Source: Lateolabrax maculatus (taxonomy: Eukaryota; Chordata; Actinopteri; Acropomatiformes; Lateolabracidae). Taken from it: 64,000 bases of DNA. Where the stretch lies: positions 6,347,501 to 6,411,500 of the forward strand of contig CM062201.1 of the NCBI GenBank assembly GCA_031216445.1, written 5' to 3'. The notes under the pieces were generated by a model. The model did no database searches and had not been told where the DNA came from. It worked only from the letters and a program-made list of their open reading frames with translations. Numbering within the stretch: position 1 is the first letter of the stretch; each line of letters starts with the position of its first letter. This document shows, piece by piece, positions 24,147-37,267 of the stretch. The position numbers and the translations under genes were made by a program.

Positions 24147-27100
24147 TTTACAAAACACATGTATGTGTGAGAGGCCCCTGTAGAGAAAGCTGCTCAGCAA
24201 CATGACTCCAGCCTCGGCTGGTTTGATAACTCCTACTTTGTCCTTGTCAGCACCCTTGCCTGTTGCCCAACTAACATGGTTTAAAAAAAAAATGTGACAG
24301 AATTGTTTTCATTTTCTGGAGATGGAAAAAATCTGTAAAACAGAGTTGGTTGGAAAGAGGATTTTCTCCACAGCCCGCACGGTTACGTGGATTTATAGAC
24401 GCAGGTTTTTCGATCACTGGACCATCTTGTGATCTTGTCTGTCACCGGGGCTAAATCGAAGAGAACATGACAGAAAAAGATAAATTGTGTGCTTGATTTG
24501 AAAAGCACATCCCTGAGTGATTGAGACATCCCTCAAGCAGGGAACCCTGCAAATGTTGACTTGCCAACAGCAATGTCTTTCAGTATTTAACATTAACTTG
24601 GTACTTAAAAGATGCACTGTGAAGTTTTACCACAATGTGCCCCCGAAATGGCAGTGACAGATGAGTATTTATTCAAAAACTTCAATACCCAGAAATTCCA
24701 CAATGTGATATCAGTAAACCTACCTTGCTTTGACAACCAGGCCAAAAACATGTAACTTTTCCCATGCAAATTGAAAATGTCTTTTAATGTGGTATGGTTG
24801 CCTCTATTTTTACTCCAGTTCTGTATATTTCAAATTTCTTTTGAAGATCATCAAATGAAAATAGCTTTGTCTAGTTTCAAATTATGATTTCCTGTCCAAG
24901 GAAAAGTTGGAGGCATTAATGGTAACTGAGACTGCTTTTGATCTTCAAATGTCATTCCTTTAATTGAAAAATACCTTTCCTGAAAATGCAACATTCCCTT
25001 TAAGAAATGTCACTGAAGTTGTGCTGTCCGCCAATGATTTTGTGGATTATTTCCTTGACATTTCTGCAGTACTTGAAAGCAGAATGAAAAGAGAAAAACA
25101 AAAGCCGAGAGGAAAAATTACAGACAGTGACACACCCTTAAAGTCACACAAGAGCCTCACCAACCAAAACCTTCAGTTTCACTCTTAGAACACAAACACA
25201 TATTGCAAGTACAGCAACTGTCAAAATGGGATATTGTGAATCAAGTCTCTGGTGAAGCTATAAAGTACACATCTGTCAAACATGACTGCTGTTTTTTAAA
25301 CAGGCGGTCTGAATCACCACATGTGAAAGCACAATCAGATTCTGAGTGACAGTTTCGACTCTGCGGTGACCAGCGCAACTGTAAACAAATGGGACAAGGT
25401 ACAAGAGAGAGCGAGAACACAGACGTTCAGTCGTGCTTTCATCCGTTTTATTTTGCAAATGTGACTGAATTAATGGCTTTATGATCACACGCATGTGTAC
25501 GTGCACGTACCGAAGAAGCTGAGCGCTCTGCAGTTCACTGACAGGCATGAGACCTTAATCACTACATACTGTATAGTCAGAGCTGCAGAATACAAGAACC
25601 ACAACCAACCATCACCATATGGAAAGCAAAAGGGGGGATGAGGGAGTACAAATTATGTCTGTTTAGACTTATTGTGGCTGATGTTTGTTGCTTGGTTTTT
25701 CCCCTCTCTGGGTAAACTAGCATACATCCTCGGAAAACATAACCACTCTCCCCTGGTTTCAGCGGCTGTGAGTACATACACACATTCACACAAACACACA
25801 CACAGAATTGTGTTCAGTGGAAATAAAGTGCATGTTGTCTTTGGCAGACAAAAAAACAAAACAAAAACAAAACCACAACACAACACACGACATTCCTGGC
25901 ATCCGCTGTGCAGCTAAATTCAGTCGGACCTGAATGGTTCTGACATTTTGATCAAACACCTTGTGAACGAGTCACTTTTCGTCACTAGCTAAAGTTAACA
26001 GTTTATGATTAAGCAGATAGAGGGACATAGGAAGCTGTTTACAATTCACACTAGCTGGACACTTTTGGCTCTCTGGTGACAGGCAGAAAAAGGTGAAGAA
26101 GGTGAACACAAAAATATGCATCACCAGGTGTCTGCTAATTGCATTGGACTAGATCCAACAATGTGTATCACTGCCACGAGTCCTGGTGTTAGTGACTCAC
26201 ACCTCCTATGCATGTTGAGGGTTTTCAGTGGCCTGGGGGCTCCATATGCAATGCAACCAAGATTTAGCATTGCACAAGCAAAAGTAATTGAGATCACTGT
26301 GGAAGCAATGTACATTACAATTGGTTGCAAAGCCAACAATCTCAGCAAAAGGTCCATCTTTTTTTATACGTACACATGAGGACCGCAATGAAACCTTATC
26401 AGCAAGTACAAACAGCTGATTCTTCGGAGCATCAACATATTTAACGCCCGGTGACTACTCAAAAAGGCCTAAACCTTCAATTAAAATAAATAAATTAAAT
26501 CAGCTCAGTTACAAGGTATGCGTGGAATGACAGTGTTATGTAACGGATGCTGAATCCAGTCAAAGCTGCCAGCAGGGATGCTGGCTAGAAAAGAAAATGT
26601 GAGGCTGAGCGGAATTTGGGTTCTTTAAAAGGTTCCCTTTTTACTTCAGTTTACTTCATTTCTGATCATGGGTCCATATTAATAAAAGCTACCTGTCAAT
26701 CATCACTATCATACACATACATATAACACATTATATGAAATCATACGTAGATGTGGTCACAATAAAAAGACTGCCATTAAAAAAAAAAAAAAAATGTAAA
26801 AATGCACCGGGGTCTCCACTTATTACATGTTAAAGTAGTAAATTGTGTGCAGCCTTTAATATTTTGTGCATACTCCTCTTTTTATATCTGAACCATAGTA
26901 CCAGTAAACCCTGACCTAAGAGTCAGTTTAACACCTTACTTCACGAGCCTCTCCACTCAAGTAGAACTCAGGAAATACTTTTACTTTTGTTGATATCTAA
27001 TCATAAAATTGTATTCCTCTTTTTGGGGTCAACTCTGCTCTGACGTCAGCACCGCATTAGGAACATATACTCAACAGCTGTTGCAAAGCAGCATCACAGG

Positions 27101-28057
27101 GAAAATATGACTAATTAATCCGCGCACATTAAATGATTGATTGAGATTACCAAAAACACAACCTGTTTTACATTTAACTGCACAGACAAGACATCCATGC
27201 AGACAATATCCAACACTGCCTAACCATATACGTACTGCACCACTAAAAAGTTTTTCATAATTGATTTGAACAAATACTTTTGAGGCAATAATTTATTTTA
27301 GAGGACAGAGGTACATAATTTGTGCATGAACAATTCTAACCTGTCAGTCTCTCATCTGAACATCTCGGAACATCTTGTGTCACCAGCGCAAGATGGCGGT
27401 GCTTGTATCCAGGATATTTTGGCTTCATTTTTTTTCAGCAGGAAGAAGTGGAGACGTGACGTCCTTCTTTATATACGGTCTATGTTTCAGACTGCGGTGA
27501 GTAAGTAGTGAAATCAACAATATCTTGACAGTTTTTCACAATACTGCCATTCCAAATGTATAGTATCTCTTACTTTGCAAAGATCTGCTCTCAGTATGTT
27601 TTCTTTGCCTCTTCTCTGACCACACAGGTTTTATGAGACAATCAGCACTGTTTTTGTTTTCCTCAGTTAGATTCTGTCACAAAACTTGATTCCATTGTTT
27701 GATTCACTCTGGTGCAAACAATTTCCTTTCCTGGCTAAGGTGAATTAACATACCTCACCTCCCTACTGCCCCTGGCTCGCAGCCAGCTGAGGGGCCTCTC
27801 AGCCTGGCTGATGGGGGCTAAAAGCCTGTGTCTTACCCTGACTGAGTATCACTGGGTTTCCTTCTAAGGATCTTTCTGCAATTTCTGCAAAAAAAAAAAA
27901 AGAGTAAGGAATAATGAAAGAACATGGAGATGAACATTTTGACTAACTTTATGTTTGTGTTTTTGATGACAAAGAACACTTTTTTAAGTAAGTAATGATG
28001 TAAGGTAGTCTGTATAATACATCCTGAAATGTGCTAATCCCTTCCAAGTGATCCATG

Positions 28058-28058
<1 letters not shown>
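24144..28058. other. Intronic stretch without recognised genes
   Basis: AT-rich sequence with poly-A at 26779-26794 and 27890-27901, and no exon-like frame. Plus and minus frames of 60-90 codons (for example 24964-25188 and 26116-26379) show no domain. Confidence 0.55.

Positions 28059-28089
<31 letters not shown>
28059..28089. repeat. (TG)n microsatellite
   Basis: About 15 TG units, followed by CCGAGG and a few more TG units. Confidence 0.95.
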
Positions 28090-28091
<2 letters not shown>

Positions 28092-29167
28092 GAGGTGTGT
28101 GTGCGCTTGTTTTAGGACTTTGTCTTCAGTCTGGTTTTGAGAGTGAAAAACATGTTGAGTTGGACTGAGGTCAGATGTCCTAACTTGACCAGTCAAAAAC
28201 ATTCCGCTGTTTGGCCACGACAGTGTTGTTTGTTGATCATTGTCCTGCTGCACTGTCATGTAATTCAGAACTATACGTAATTAAAGGGAAACCAGTCCTA
28301 CACTGCTAACCCAAAACGCACGTCAACAGCCTCAAACACTGTTAAAGCCGAAACCTCAGAGTCATTGTATAGATTCAATGCAAAAAAAAAAATACCAGAG
28401 CAAATTTCAGAAACAATGAAAAATGTCATTGTCCTACCACTTAACCCACACTGTATAGATGAGGAACTGACTGAAACAAACTGATTTACATTTTTGTAAA
28501 AAATGTTGTCTCTCGCTGCCACACTGGAGCTGACCAACTGTCAGCGTTGATGACTTCTTCCTTCCATATCACTGTCGCACCCACAGTGTCCTCACAATGT
28601 CCAGTCTTTGTCAAGCTTGCCGTTTCACACCCACTTGGTTTCAGTGCCTCTTCAAATTGTAAATGGTTGAAGGACATTAGAAATCTGTGGAAATGTTTAA
28701 TACAGCGTTTTGTCTCCACCACAATAGACTGAGGCCTTCAGCTCTAAAATGTTGATACTTTGAAAACAGAAGGTTTGGCTATCTACGACGACGGTCTTTC
28801 TGTGCACAATAGCCAGGTAACAATTTGAAGAGGCTAAGTTAGACATGGTCCATCGAGCAGAGATAAAACAGAAGGAAACTTCCAGTAATAAACATGTTAC
28901 AGACAGGCAGACATCACACGCTGACCAAAAGGACACAATGCAGGCCATGTGCAAACACACCAAAACATGCTACAAACACACTCACACGGTGAATCTGTGG
29001 AACCGAGTGGGAGAACGGACAGAAAGAGAAAAGTCTGAGAAAGTGAGATGGAGAAAAACAGTGATAGAGGGAAGTGGCAGGAGTTGATTGGAGGAGAGCC
29101 AGGGAGTGAAACTGTAGATAGTGTGGAGAAACAGTGTGGTTACTGTGAAACAGCTGTGTCAGCTTTC

Positions 29168-29170
<3 letters not shown>

Positions 29171-29208
<38 letters not shown>
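29171..29208. repeat. (AC)n microsatellite
   Basis: Nineteen perfect AC units. Confidence 0.97.
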
Positions 29209-29210
<2 letters not shown>

Positions 29211-30663
29211 TACGGACAAGTTATGGACACGGAGTGACTCTCACACACTCACACTTTAGCATGGCTGCCAGATCCAAGCATGTCACATCTTGTGCACGCC
29301 CACAGCCACCAAAATTGACAAAAGTGTCAACCACATACACTTCCATCTGACTGCTGCAGCTCTGTTTTGACAGCTCAAAACGTACATCGCGCGCACACAC
29401 AGACACACAGAAGAAATCACACCAAAACATAGACAGACTGCACAATATATTCAACCATCCATATCGGACTAAACACTCTGAAGGTGCCATATAAACACAG
29501 GATGGATGCTGGCTGGATGTAAGTGAGCCCAGTAAATAGGCCATCTGCACTGCTCAGATCTAATTTTGGAAAGCCAGGGAATGAGTCAAAATGACTGGTG
29601 TCAAAACTCCTGTGAGGAGCTGAAGTGAGTCTGTACAGTAGAGACATCCTGACACAAATACTGGGTACAAGGAAGTAGCATTGTGTTACAATACTTTACA
29701 GATCAAAAATTTCAGCTGTAACTGCTTCGTAACAAAAGCAGAATATTACTATCAACATACTGTAAATATCAACACACCTATTCCAATTTCCTAGGTTTTA
29801 TTGCGGCCTGAAAGGTAAACTGGTAATGCCGCTGTTCTAGCCAAAGCATTTAATAGCATCAAATAGTCGCTTTAGAGATGTGTGGGTTGATACAATGATG
29901 GCAGGGCCTGTGGTTTTACCTGTTGGGCCCCTGGGCACAGATACAAGATAAAGCGTAATGTTGTCTGTGGGGTGGTAGCCAGGTTGATAAAGAGAGGGGA
30001 ATCGAGATATTTGGATTATTCAATTCTTTTGTTGTTGATTTGTCTTCTTGTGGGCCAGCAGGGGATCCGTACTTATGACAGCACTCAGTCGCAGCTGTAA
30101 CTAATAAGTAATTAGGACTGATGACAGTGTATTTCCTTTCGGTGTGGCTGGAGCCACATGACTGCCAACTACACACACCAGCAAGCCTGTCTGCAGAGGG
30201 AGCGTTTCATAGACTTTTAGGAGGATTGTCAGTATGAGCTTTAGTTTATGGAGATCAGCCTTGATGGCCTGAGCTTTCTTTTACTCTTCATGTTAACAAC
30301 TGGTGTGCATTGCTACCTGCCAACCCAGCGTGTCTGAAATCAACTTGTTTCAAATGTGCCGATTCAGTTTCGATCCTTTATGCAACATCAATCAATGGAT
30401 CAATAGATAATTTGTTGTTCTGTAATTTTTGTTATTCTGTAGACAACAATCAGAAAGCAAGAAACAAGCAACACCCCACCACACTTTGGTACATGATCTG
30501 ATATATAAATCTGAAAATGTTCTATATTTTATCAAATGGCTTTTCATGTCTGTCCATTGCGTTGGCCAAATGCACAATGCTTTCAAATAATAACTAAACT
30601 ACCTTGGTATGTGAAAAATGGTAGGTTTAGTCTAGAGAAAGGGACGCATGTACAGTACATGGG

Positions 30664-30666
<3 letters not shown>

Positions 30667-30712
<46 letters not shown>
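30667..30712. repeat. (AC)n microsatellite
   Basis: About 23 AC units; a shorter (TG)n array in the opposite sense lies 120 bp further on, at 30834-30856. Confidence 0.97.
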
Positions 30713-30713
<1 letters not shown>

Positions 30714-30833
30714 AGACTTATTTAATCTTTTTTATGGTCTTCAAGTTGCGTCATTTTCCCAAATGACTCAGTCAGGAGAAGGGCAAGGCAGCTTGCAGTG
30801 CACATATGTTGGAGATAGAGGGACTACGTATAA

Positions 30834-30856
30834 GTGTGTGTGTGTGTGTGTGTGTG
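30834..30856. repeat. (GT)n microsatellite
   Basis: Eleven GT units. With the AC array at 30667-30712 it makes an inverted pair of complementary arrays about 120 bp apart. Confidence 0.93.
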
Positions 30857-31296
30857 GTGCAGTGTTTACTCTTCTGCTGCAAACTCTGGGGCATATACTA
30901 CAAGCCATCAGTGTAAAACAAATCTGACCCAAGCAGACTCCAGCTCCTGCCAAAAGCAAATAGAGTCTTAAACGCTACATAATACAGCACACAGCAGGAG
31001 TAAGAAAGGGAATGGGATAAAGCAACACAGAAAAACCATAACGAAGAAAAAAAAAACGCAGTCTGCAAAAAGAAGGACAGAGAGAGGGGGAGAGAGTGGA
31101 ACAGAGAAAGAATAACAAGCGTAAAATGCTGGCAGTGGAGGGGAGGGAGAAGGACAAACGACAACAGGGGAAAATGAGGCAGAGACAGGCTGTAAGAAGA
31201 ACGAGACAGAGCACGTTTAAAGGCAAATTAAGACTTTACTGCTACCAGGAATTTGATTTAAGAGCAATTTAGTAACCAAGCCAAAAAATAAATAAT

Positions 31297-31321
31297 AAAA
31301 AAAAAAAAAAAAAAAAAAAAA
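31297..31321. repeat. Poly-A tract (25 nt)
   Basis: A 25-nt A run after AATAAATAAT, preceded by about 200 bp of purine-rich sequence. Possibly a retroposon tail, but no element is recognised. Confidence 0.95.
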
Positions 31322-31705
31322 CAGGGAAAGCTGTGTTGCATTAAACCCATTCTGTACTCATTTAACAGTGGACAAGTATGCAAATAAAACTGGCTTTGAC
31401 CACCTGAGGTTAAGTAATAAAGACATCATAAGAAAATGAGATTAACATTGTTGAATGTCCATTTCTAATCTTTTTATGAAATAAATCTTTAATTCCAAAT
31501 ATCTATCTAACTAAATGTCCATCAAGATAAAAATGAATAAAGGTGAGTAAAAAAAAAAAAGTCTTGGTATTATACATTACATACAGTATAATCATTGTTT
31601 TGGTGTGACATAGTATTAACAATATAACTGACTTTAACATCACCTTGACTGTGGATTTAAATGAATATAAGAGCGACTGAGCTCAACCTTTATGTAACAA
31701 ACTGA

Positions 31706-31730
31706 ACATACTGTACCCACTACAGTATGT
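31706..31730. repeat. Perfect hairpin, 10-bp arms and 5-nt loop
   Basis: ACATACTGTA and TACAGTATGT are exact inverted repeats around the loop CCCAC. There is no T-run or other transcript signal beside it. It may be a chance palindrome or part of a decayed transposon end. Confidence 0.85.
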
Positions 31731-31949
31731 ACAGACTGTATTCCACACCGAAAGAGACTGAACATGGATCCAAGCACCAAAACCATAATCAACAGGGATA
31801 TGAATCCAAGCAGGACTATCGAAACAGTAAAGTCTTATTTTCCTGTTTTTTTTAATACTCTTCCTGTGTTCCCTGATCATGCAAAGTGGAGGGGGCATGA
31901 CAAATTAACCAAAAAGAGGAGCAGGAGGTTGGCTTCTGAATAGTCATAA

Positions 31950-31950
<1 letters not shown>

Positions 31951-31997
<47 letters not shown>
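31951..31997. repeat. (AC)n microsatellite
   Basis: About 23 AC units. Confidence 0.97.
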
Positions 31998-31998
<1 letters not shown>

Positions 31999-33700
31999 TA
32001 CTGAATATATTTACAGATAGGATAAAGAAACCATGTTTCAGGAAGCCAATTACAGGAAGTTCCAAGACATTTGTAATTCTACCAGGACCTTACTTTAAGA
32101 CCAATTATAAATCCAAAACCAGACATAAAGCTGTCCAATCTAGCTTGTTTACAGTACATGATGAAACCATAAATGGACCGGATAGGAAGAAAGACAAGAC
32201 GTTGTTGACAGATCTCCAGACTGCCACACTTGAGTCACATTTTAGAGACATAGGCACATTAGTAAATGTCAAATATAATTTTCTTTTTTTTTCTAGTCCA
32301 AGTATTAGCATTGGTACTGTTGCTGTGTGTGTGTCTGTGTGTGTGTGTGTGTCATAGCTCTAAGCCAAAACATGATTTGTCCTGACCGCCTGCATTTACA
32401 CGGGATCCATGGTGAGTGTATATGCACGTGTCAAAAAGATGCAGGCAGGAAGTACTAAGAGCAAGACAGTGAGGCATGAAATATTTCTGCCAATAGTAAT
32501 AAAGGGATATTGACTTTAACTGCATTTAGAGCGTGGGTGCAGCGAGGTGCCTGGTCATCCACCCAACACTTTTGGCTGACTAATTGTCCCACAAACAGGA
32601 TGAGATGGGTGGAGCCTTCTGTGGGGGGCCTGTTGAGTTACAACCAATCCCCTTCAGTGGGCTTGTCCCTCTGTCTCTGCGCTACAGTAGCATCAGGAAA
32701 GAGGAAAATGAGGAATGGAGAGGGGGGAAAAAAAGGTTGCAAAGGAGGGTTAGTAGCTCACCGAAAGCCCCTTACACTGGGCCTCAACAGACAGACACAG
32801 AAAGAGTGAGCAAGAGACACAGAAGCTGAATCTCATTTGCAAGTGTTTTATGTTTCCTCCTCTTTCCGGGGAAATTCGCTTGCCATATCCACAAATGTTA
32901 ATACCACCTTTATAGATAATATTATTAAATTATGACAGTCACAAGATGACGTAGTTTCCTTCCCAGTTTTAAGTGTGTGGCAGCAGGGGGAAAGAGCTAA
33001 TAAGATGTATCTTGTTTGTCTAATCCGTACACACACAGAAATACAAAAGCAACAATTTGTGGTTTAAGGGGGAATTTCATTCTCAAAGTTGAATTTGAGT
33101 TCTGTACATGATGTATATGAGAGAATCTAGTGCCGCACCCTAAAAATCAATGATTTGAATAATCAGTCGACTGTACTGTAACTGGGCAGAAGAGTGAGTA
33201 ATACATTTCTCATAACTGTAGGGAAGGGGAAACTATTGAAACTATTCAAAACTAAAATATCTATTAATAACACAAAGTGTGACCCACAAAAGGCACATGA
33301 AAAATTAAAATATCAAAGTCAACAACCCCCCCATAGTTATTCACTCATGCTGTCAATCTGCTGTTTTTTGCTGGACAGGTAACAGAGTGGTTTTATCAGA
33401 GAAACAAATAAGAAAGAAAAGAAGAACACTCCGCAGAGCTGAGAGGAAGAGAGGGTGATAATTCTGAGTCTTTGTCGCTATTGGCAACCCATTTCCTGTT
33501 AGATTCAGGAAATTTGTTGCCCCACTCTGTTACACCTAGTCATTTGTTTGTCCATTATTAACATAAAAATAGTGATTAGTGCAGCTTTAAAGTCAAAATC
33601 ACCGTCTCTCACAGTGGACTGAAGGGACAGTCTGCGTCTCTTCTCTTAGATAGCCCACAGAGCAGAGACATTTAAATAGCTGCAGTGCTGCAAGTCCATG

Positions 33701-33742
33701 GGACGGACGGACGGACGGACACACACGCACACACACACACAC
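33701..33742. repeat. (GGAC)n tetranucleotide array joined to (CA)n
   Basis: Five GGAC units pass directly into a (CA)n tract with one CG interruption. The tetranucleotide type occurs nowhere else in the window. Confidence 0.93.
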
Positions 33743-35300
33743 TTTAATGAGTGGCTGCACTAATGAGCCAGTCATGCTTTTAGTGTGGTAGTAAAACACG
33801 TTCAAGTTAACGCTGTCTAATCAGTGTAATTAAAAGACCTCAGTTTAAATAAATGGAAACTGAGTCTATTCATCCACACAGAAGGCAGTGATGGTTACAA
33901 TAGACTTTTGGCTGCTCGGGGAAATATTTTTAGCATGGAGTTTGGTAGTCTGATTCCAATTAAACCCAATCCAAGTCAATGAATGAGCTGTGCATTTTAG
34001 GAAACACGGGCAGACTTTGATTACTTCTTGTTAAAGGCCAGTGTTTGACGCTGGGGTTTCTGCTTGTTTTTGACAGTAAAATTTCAAGACTTTTTCCCAT
34101 GACTATTCCATCATGTCAGAGAGCACAAGTTCCGCAAATAAAATTTGACCCGGTTGTTTTTGTCAACCTGAAGCCAAATTTTCTCATTCCACTTGTTGAT
34201 GATCTCATTAGCGAATAAACTACCCTGACTCTAACAGAACTTCTCAGAAATGTAATTCTTTTTAACTTCACTTAGAGTATACTTGGGAGATGGGATGAAT
34301 ACATTGATGATGGACTGATGTTTTTCAAATTTTAATTGCCAAATACATACTTAAAAAGCAGAATTTGTGTGGCATCAGGGGTGCCAACGGAACCAACAAC
34401 AAGGGGCCTAAAGTCCTACGTTGCATTAAAAAAAATAAAAGAAAAAGAAATAAACTTGTGTTAAGTTAGGATTAGAAACAGTTTAATGACTCCACATCCC
34501 TGCTTGGCCACTTTAAACGTGTTGTCTAAAGCTCATGAAGCAGGCATCTTATCTGTATTTCCTGAAGTAATTAAGTATTTGGAGCAATAAGATATGTTTC
34601 TTGTATCAAGTCTTGGCTGTTCCATTTATTATTTTAGAACTTGGCATGTTACGGCGCCCTGAATGCCAATCCAGATCTGCTGTCCGACTTACCTTTGCAA
34701 AGACACACTGATGGTGATTTTAGACTCTTGTTAAGCATTTAAGCTGTTCTCTGGCCGAGTTAAGCCCTGCACAGCCCTGCTAAAAGAAAAATGGGCCGGT
34801 GCTTTATCTTAAGACAGTCTGACAGGTAAAATGGATGCTGATGAACATTATATGAAGGGCTGGCTGGTCTGGGATCTGTGGCTGAAGGGATAGCATTGGT
34901 CTCCATGCAAGTATTCAGTAGATTGACAGCCAATTCAGTTCGTATACATTTGGCAGGACTGATTATGGGAAGGAGCAGGGAAATAAGAAATCCATGTATT
35001 TTAATATTTTACTATCCCTGGGCATATTGAATTAATAAATGCAATCCTAGAATTAATGTGTATTAAACATATTTTTCAAATATATAGTGGCTACATACTA
35101 CACATAGGCTTATTCCATATTCAACCCATCCATCCTGCATTCTTGAAAACAAAAATGGTTCTACTGTACAAGAATTATTTCAAGTAAATAAACTTCAAGA
35201 AATAAACTGCCTAAAAGTCCATGCCTCTGTACATATCATGACGCACAAATTATTATCCAAATAGCCTCACATTTCCAGTGGTGAATACATTTTCACCTTG
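33743..35300. other. Intronic stretch, low in repeats
   Basis: No gene or simple repeat apart from short A-rich runs near 34430. The part at 34520-34960 is unusually free of low-complexity sequence and contains several CTTATCT or GATAAG-like words, so it is a place where a conserved intronic element could lie; the sequence alone cannot show conservation. Confidence 0.4.
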
Positions 35301-35352
35301 TTGGAATTGAAACTCCAACCCTAGGAGTGTTCGTGTCATGCTAAGCTACCCC
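35301..35352 (-). repeat. tRNA-like fragment, probable SINE head
   Basis: On the minus strand GGGTAGCTTAGCATG resembles an A box region and GGAGTTTCAATTCC a B box, about 30 bp apart. The acceptor arms do not pair, so this is not a functional tRNA. I read it as a decayed SINE head or tRNA pseudogene. Confidence 0.35.
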
Positions 35353-37034
35353 AGACCACAACATGCGGCAGGAGCCCTGTGATCTTTATGGTCTATGCCA
35401 TTGTTTACCACCACCGAGTCATTAAGACGCTAAACCCTGAGAACGAGCTATTCTATAAGCGCTACTTGTATGGTAGCCTGTGACCTTAAACTGTGAGGTG
35501 AGCCGCCTCTGACGTTTATCTCGCCAAGCCCCTCAGGGGCTTCAAACAAGACCTAATCACACCAGCCACAACACCAGAGCCTACATTTATGTTGTAGCTA
35601 CACAATTACCTCTCATAAGGAACCCATTAGCCCCTGTTCACATTAAGGAGGCAGGGGGAGAGGAGGAGACTGTGGCTCTAGGAACAAAAAATAAAAAATA
35701 AAAATAAAAAAAAGTAGTAATCAATTACATGTGAACAGCACAGAGAAGACAACGGTCTATTTTCTCCTTTCTATTGTGGATTTGTTCTTCACAACAGCAA
35801 ACACCTGGTGTCTGGTAGGACTTTCCTGGGGGAAAAAATCTCTACCACATTGGGAGTGATGTGCTTTGTTTGAAATAACCAGAAGAGAAACTGGTTAGTG
35901 GGAACACCATGGTTTAACAGACAAAGGGAATATTCAAGAGAAAAGACAACAGAGAGTACTGAGCTGTTTGAATGGCAGGAGAACTCAGAAGTGCAGAGCA
36001 GAAATAATGCAGCCATCAGCACTTACAACAAAAGATGGAGACAAAAACCAAACACGCAAGGGTGAGATTATTGGTACTGTCCCTCTACTTCAGGTGGATC
36101 TTTTTATGGAAATCAACATACGCTAAAATAAAGACAATCAAATTCCGATCTATGTTTTGTCCACCTCAGCCTGATAAGTGTTGCAGCACTGCTCTAATTA
36201 CGACAGTCGGGTTCTGCGGGCAGAATGACAGTGAAACTTAGTGTGTGAACGTGAAAAGCGATTCAGATGCAGCAGTGAGTGCCTGAGTCCTGACGCTGAG
36301 GTTGGCAAACTCAACTTTATTTTTAGCCAGCGCTGACTGTCTTTGACAAACCATTATTATTTTATTTTTTTTGTATTTTGTTTTTTTTTTTTCTCTCAGT
36401 ATGTCAGATATTTAATCAACATTCAGGTGAAAAGTACCGGATCAGACTCCACATCAGCAGAATACTCAGTATTAAAGAATTCAGATCAGAATAGGGGCCA
36501 AAAAAAAAAAAACTTCTCCGTGACATCCCAACGCTCAAAACATCCTTCAGATAAGCCTGAGCTGCCGTCTATGACAAGGGATTGTGACATGGGATCATCT
36601 AAATCTGAGAGCAGTGCAGATTAAACTGGAATCAGTATCCAAATATTTGTTTTAACTTTGAAAGCCCCTAACCCCTATCCCCAAACTAGTGTCACGGCCT
36701 GCCAAATTGCTGACTGACATCAATATACACTCAAACTATCACCAACTGTTGTTGGACATAGTCGACAGACAACAGTATCATCCATCTGCCCAAACCTAGC
36801 ATCTACCCACCACTACACTTCACGATGCTGTACTTTAAATCTCATGGGAAGGCTTGCCACACTCCATCCACAAATAAAGGACAGGCTGAGCATATTCTTT
36901 ATTACAGGTGAGGAATATTACAATATATGCCCAGAGGAAATGTAAATTCAATTTAGCATCAAACATTCTGCCACTGGATTAGCCCAAAGCACACATTGCT
37001 GGGAGGTTATTTTCTCCATTAAAAAATTCTCAGT

Positions 37035-37205
37035 TGATTTGATTCTCTGGTTCAAATTGTAGCTTCATTTATGGGTTTTATTTACACATTTATTATTTGA
37101 TATTGAACAGATTTCTATTATCATCATCATCAGACTGTTTGTTGGCGAAAACAAGCATTTTATAGACCAAACAAATAATCAATTAATTGAGAAAATAGTC
37201 ACCAG
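37035..37205 (+). repeat. Interspersed repeat relic, copy A
   Basis: GACTGTTTGTTGGCGAAAAC, then ATTTTATAGAC and AAACAAATAATCAATTAATT are shared in order with the segment at 47680-47925. The final ATCAATTAATTGAGAAAATAG is typical of a widespread fish repeat, perhaps hAT-related. Confidence 0.5.
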
Positions 37206-37228
37206 ATTTCACTCTAGTGAAAATAATT

Positions 37229-37267
37229 AATGAATAATAATATAATAATAATAATAATAATAATAAT
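37229..37267. repeat. (AAT)n microsatellite
   Basis: Imperfect then perfect AAT/ATA units over about 38 bp, starting 25 bp after the interspersed repeat copy A. Confidence 0.93.
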
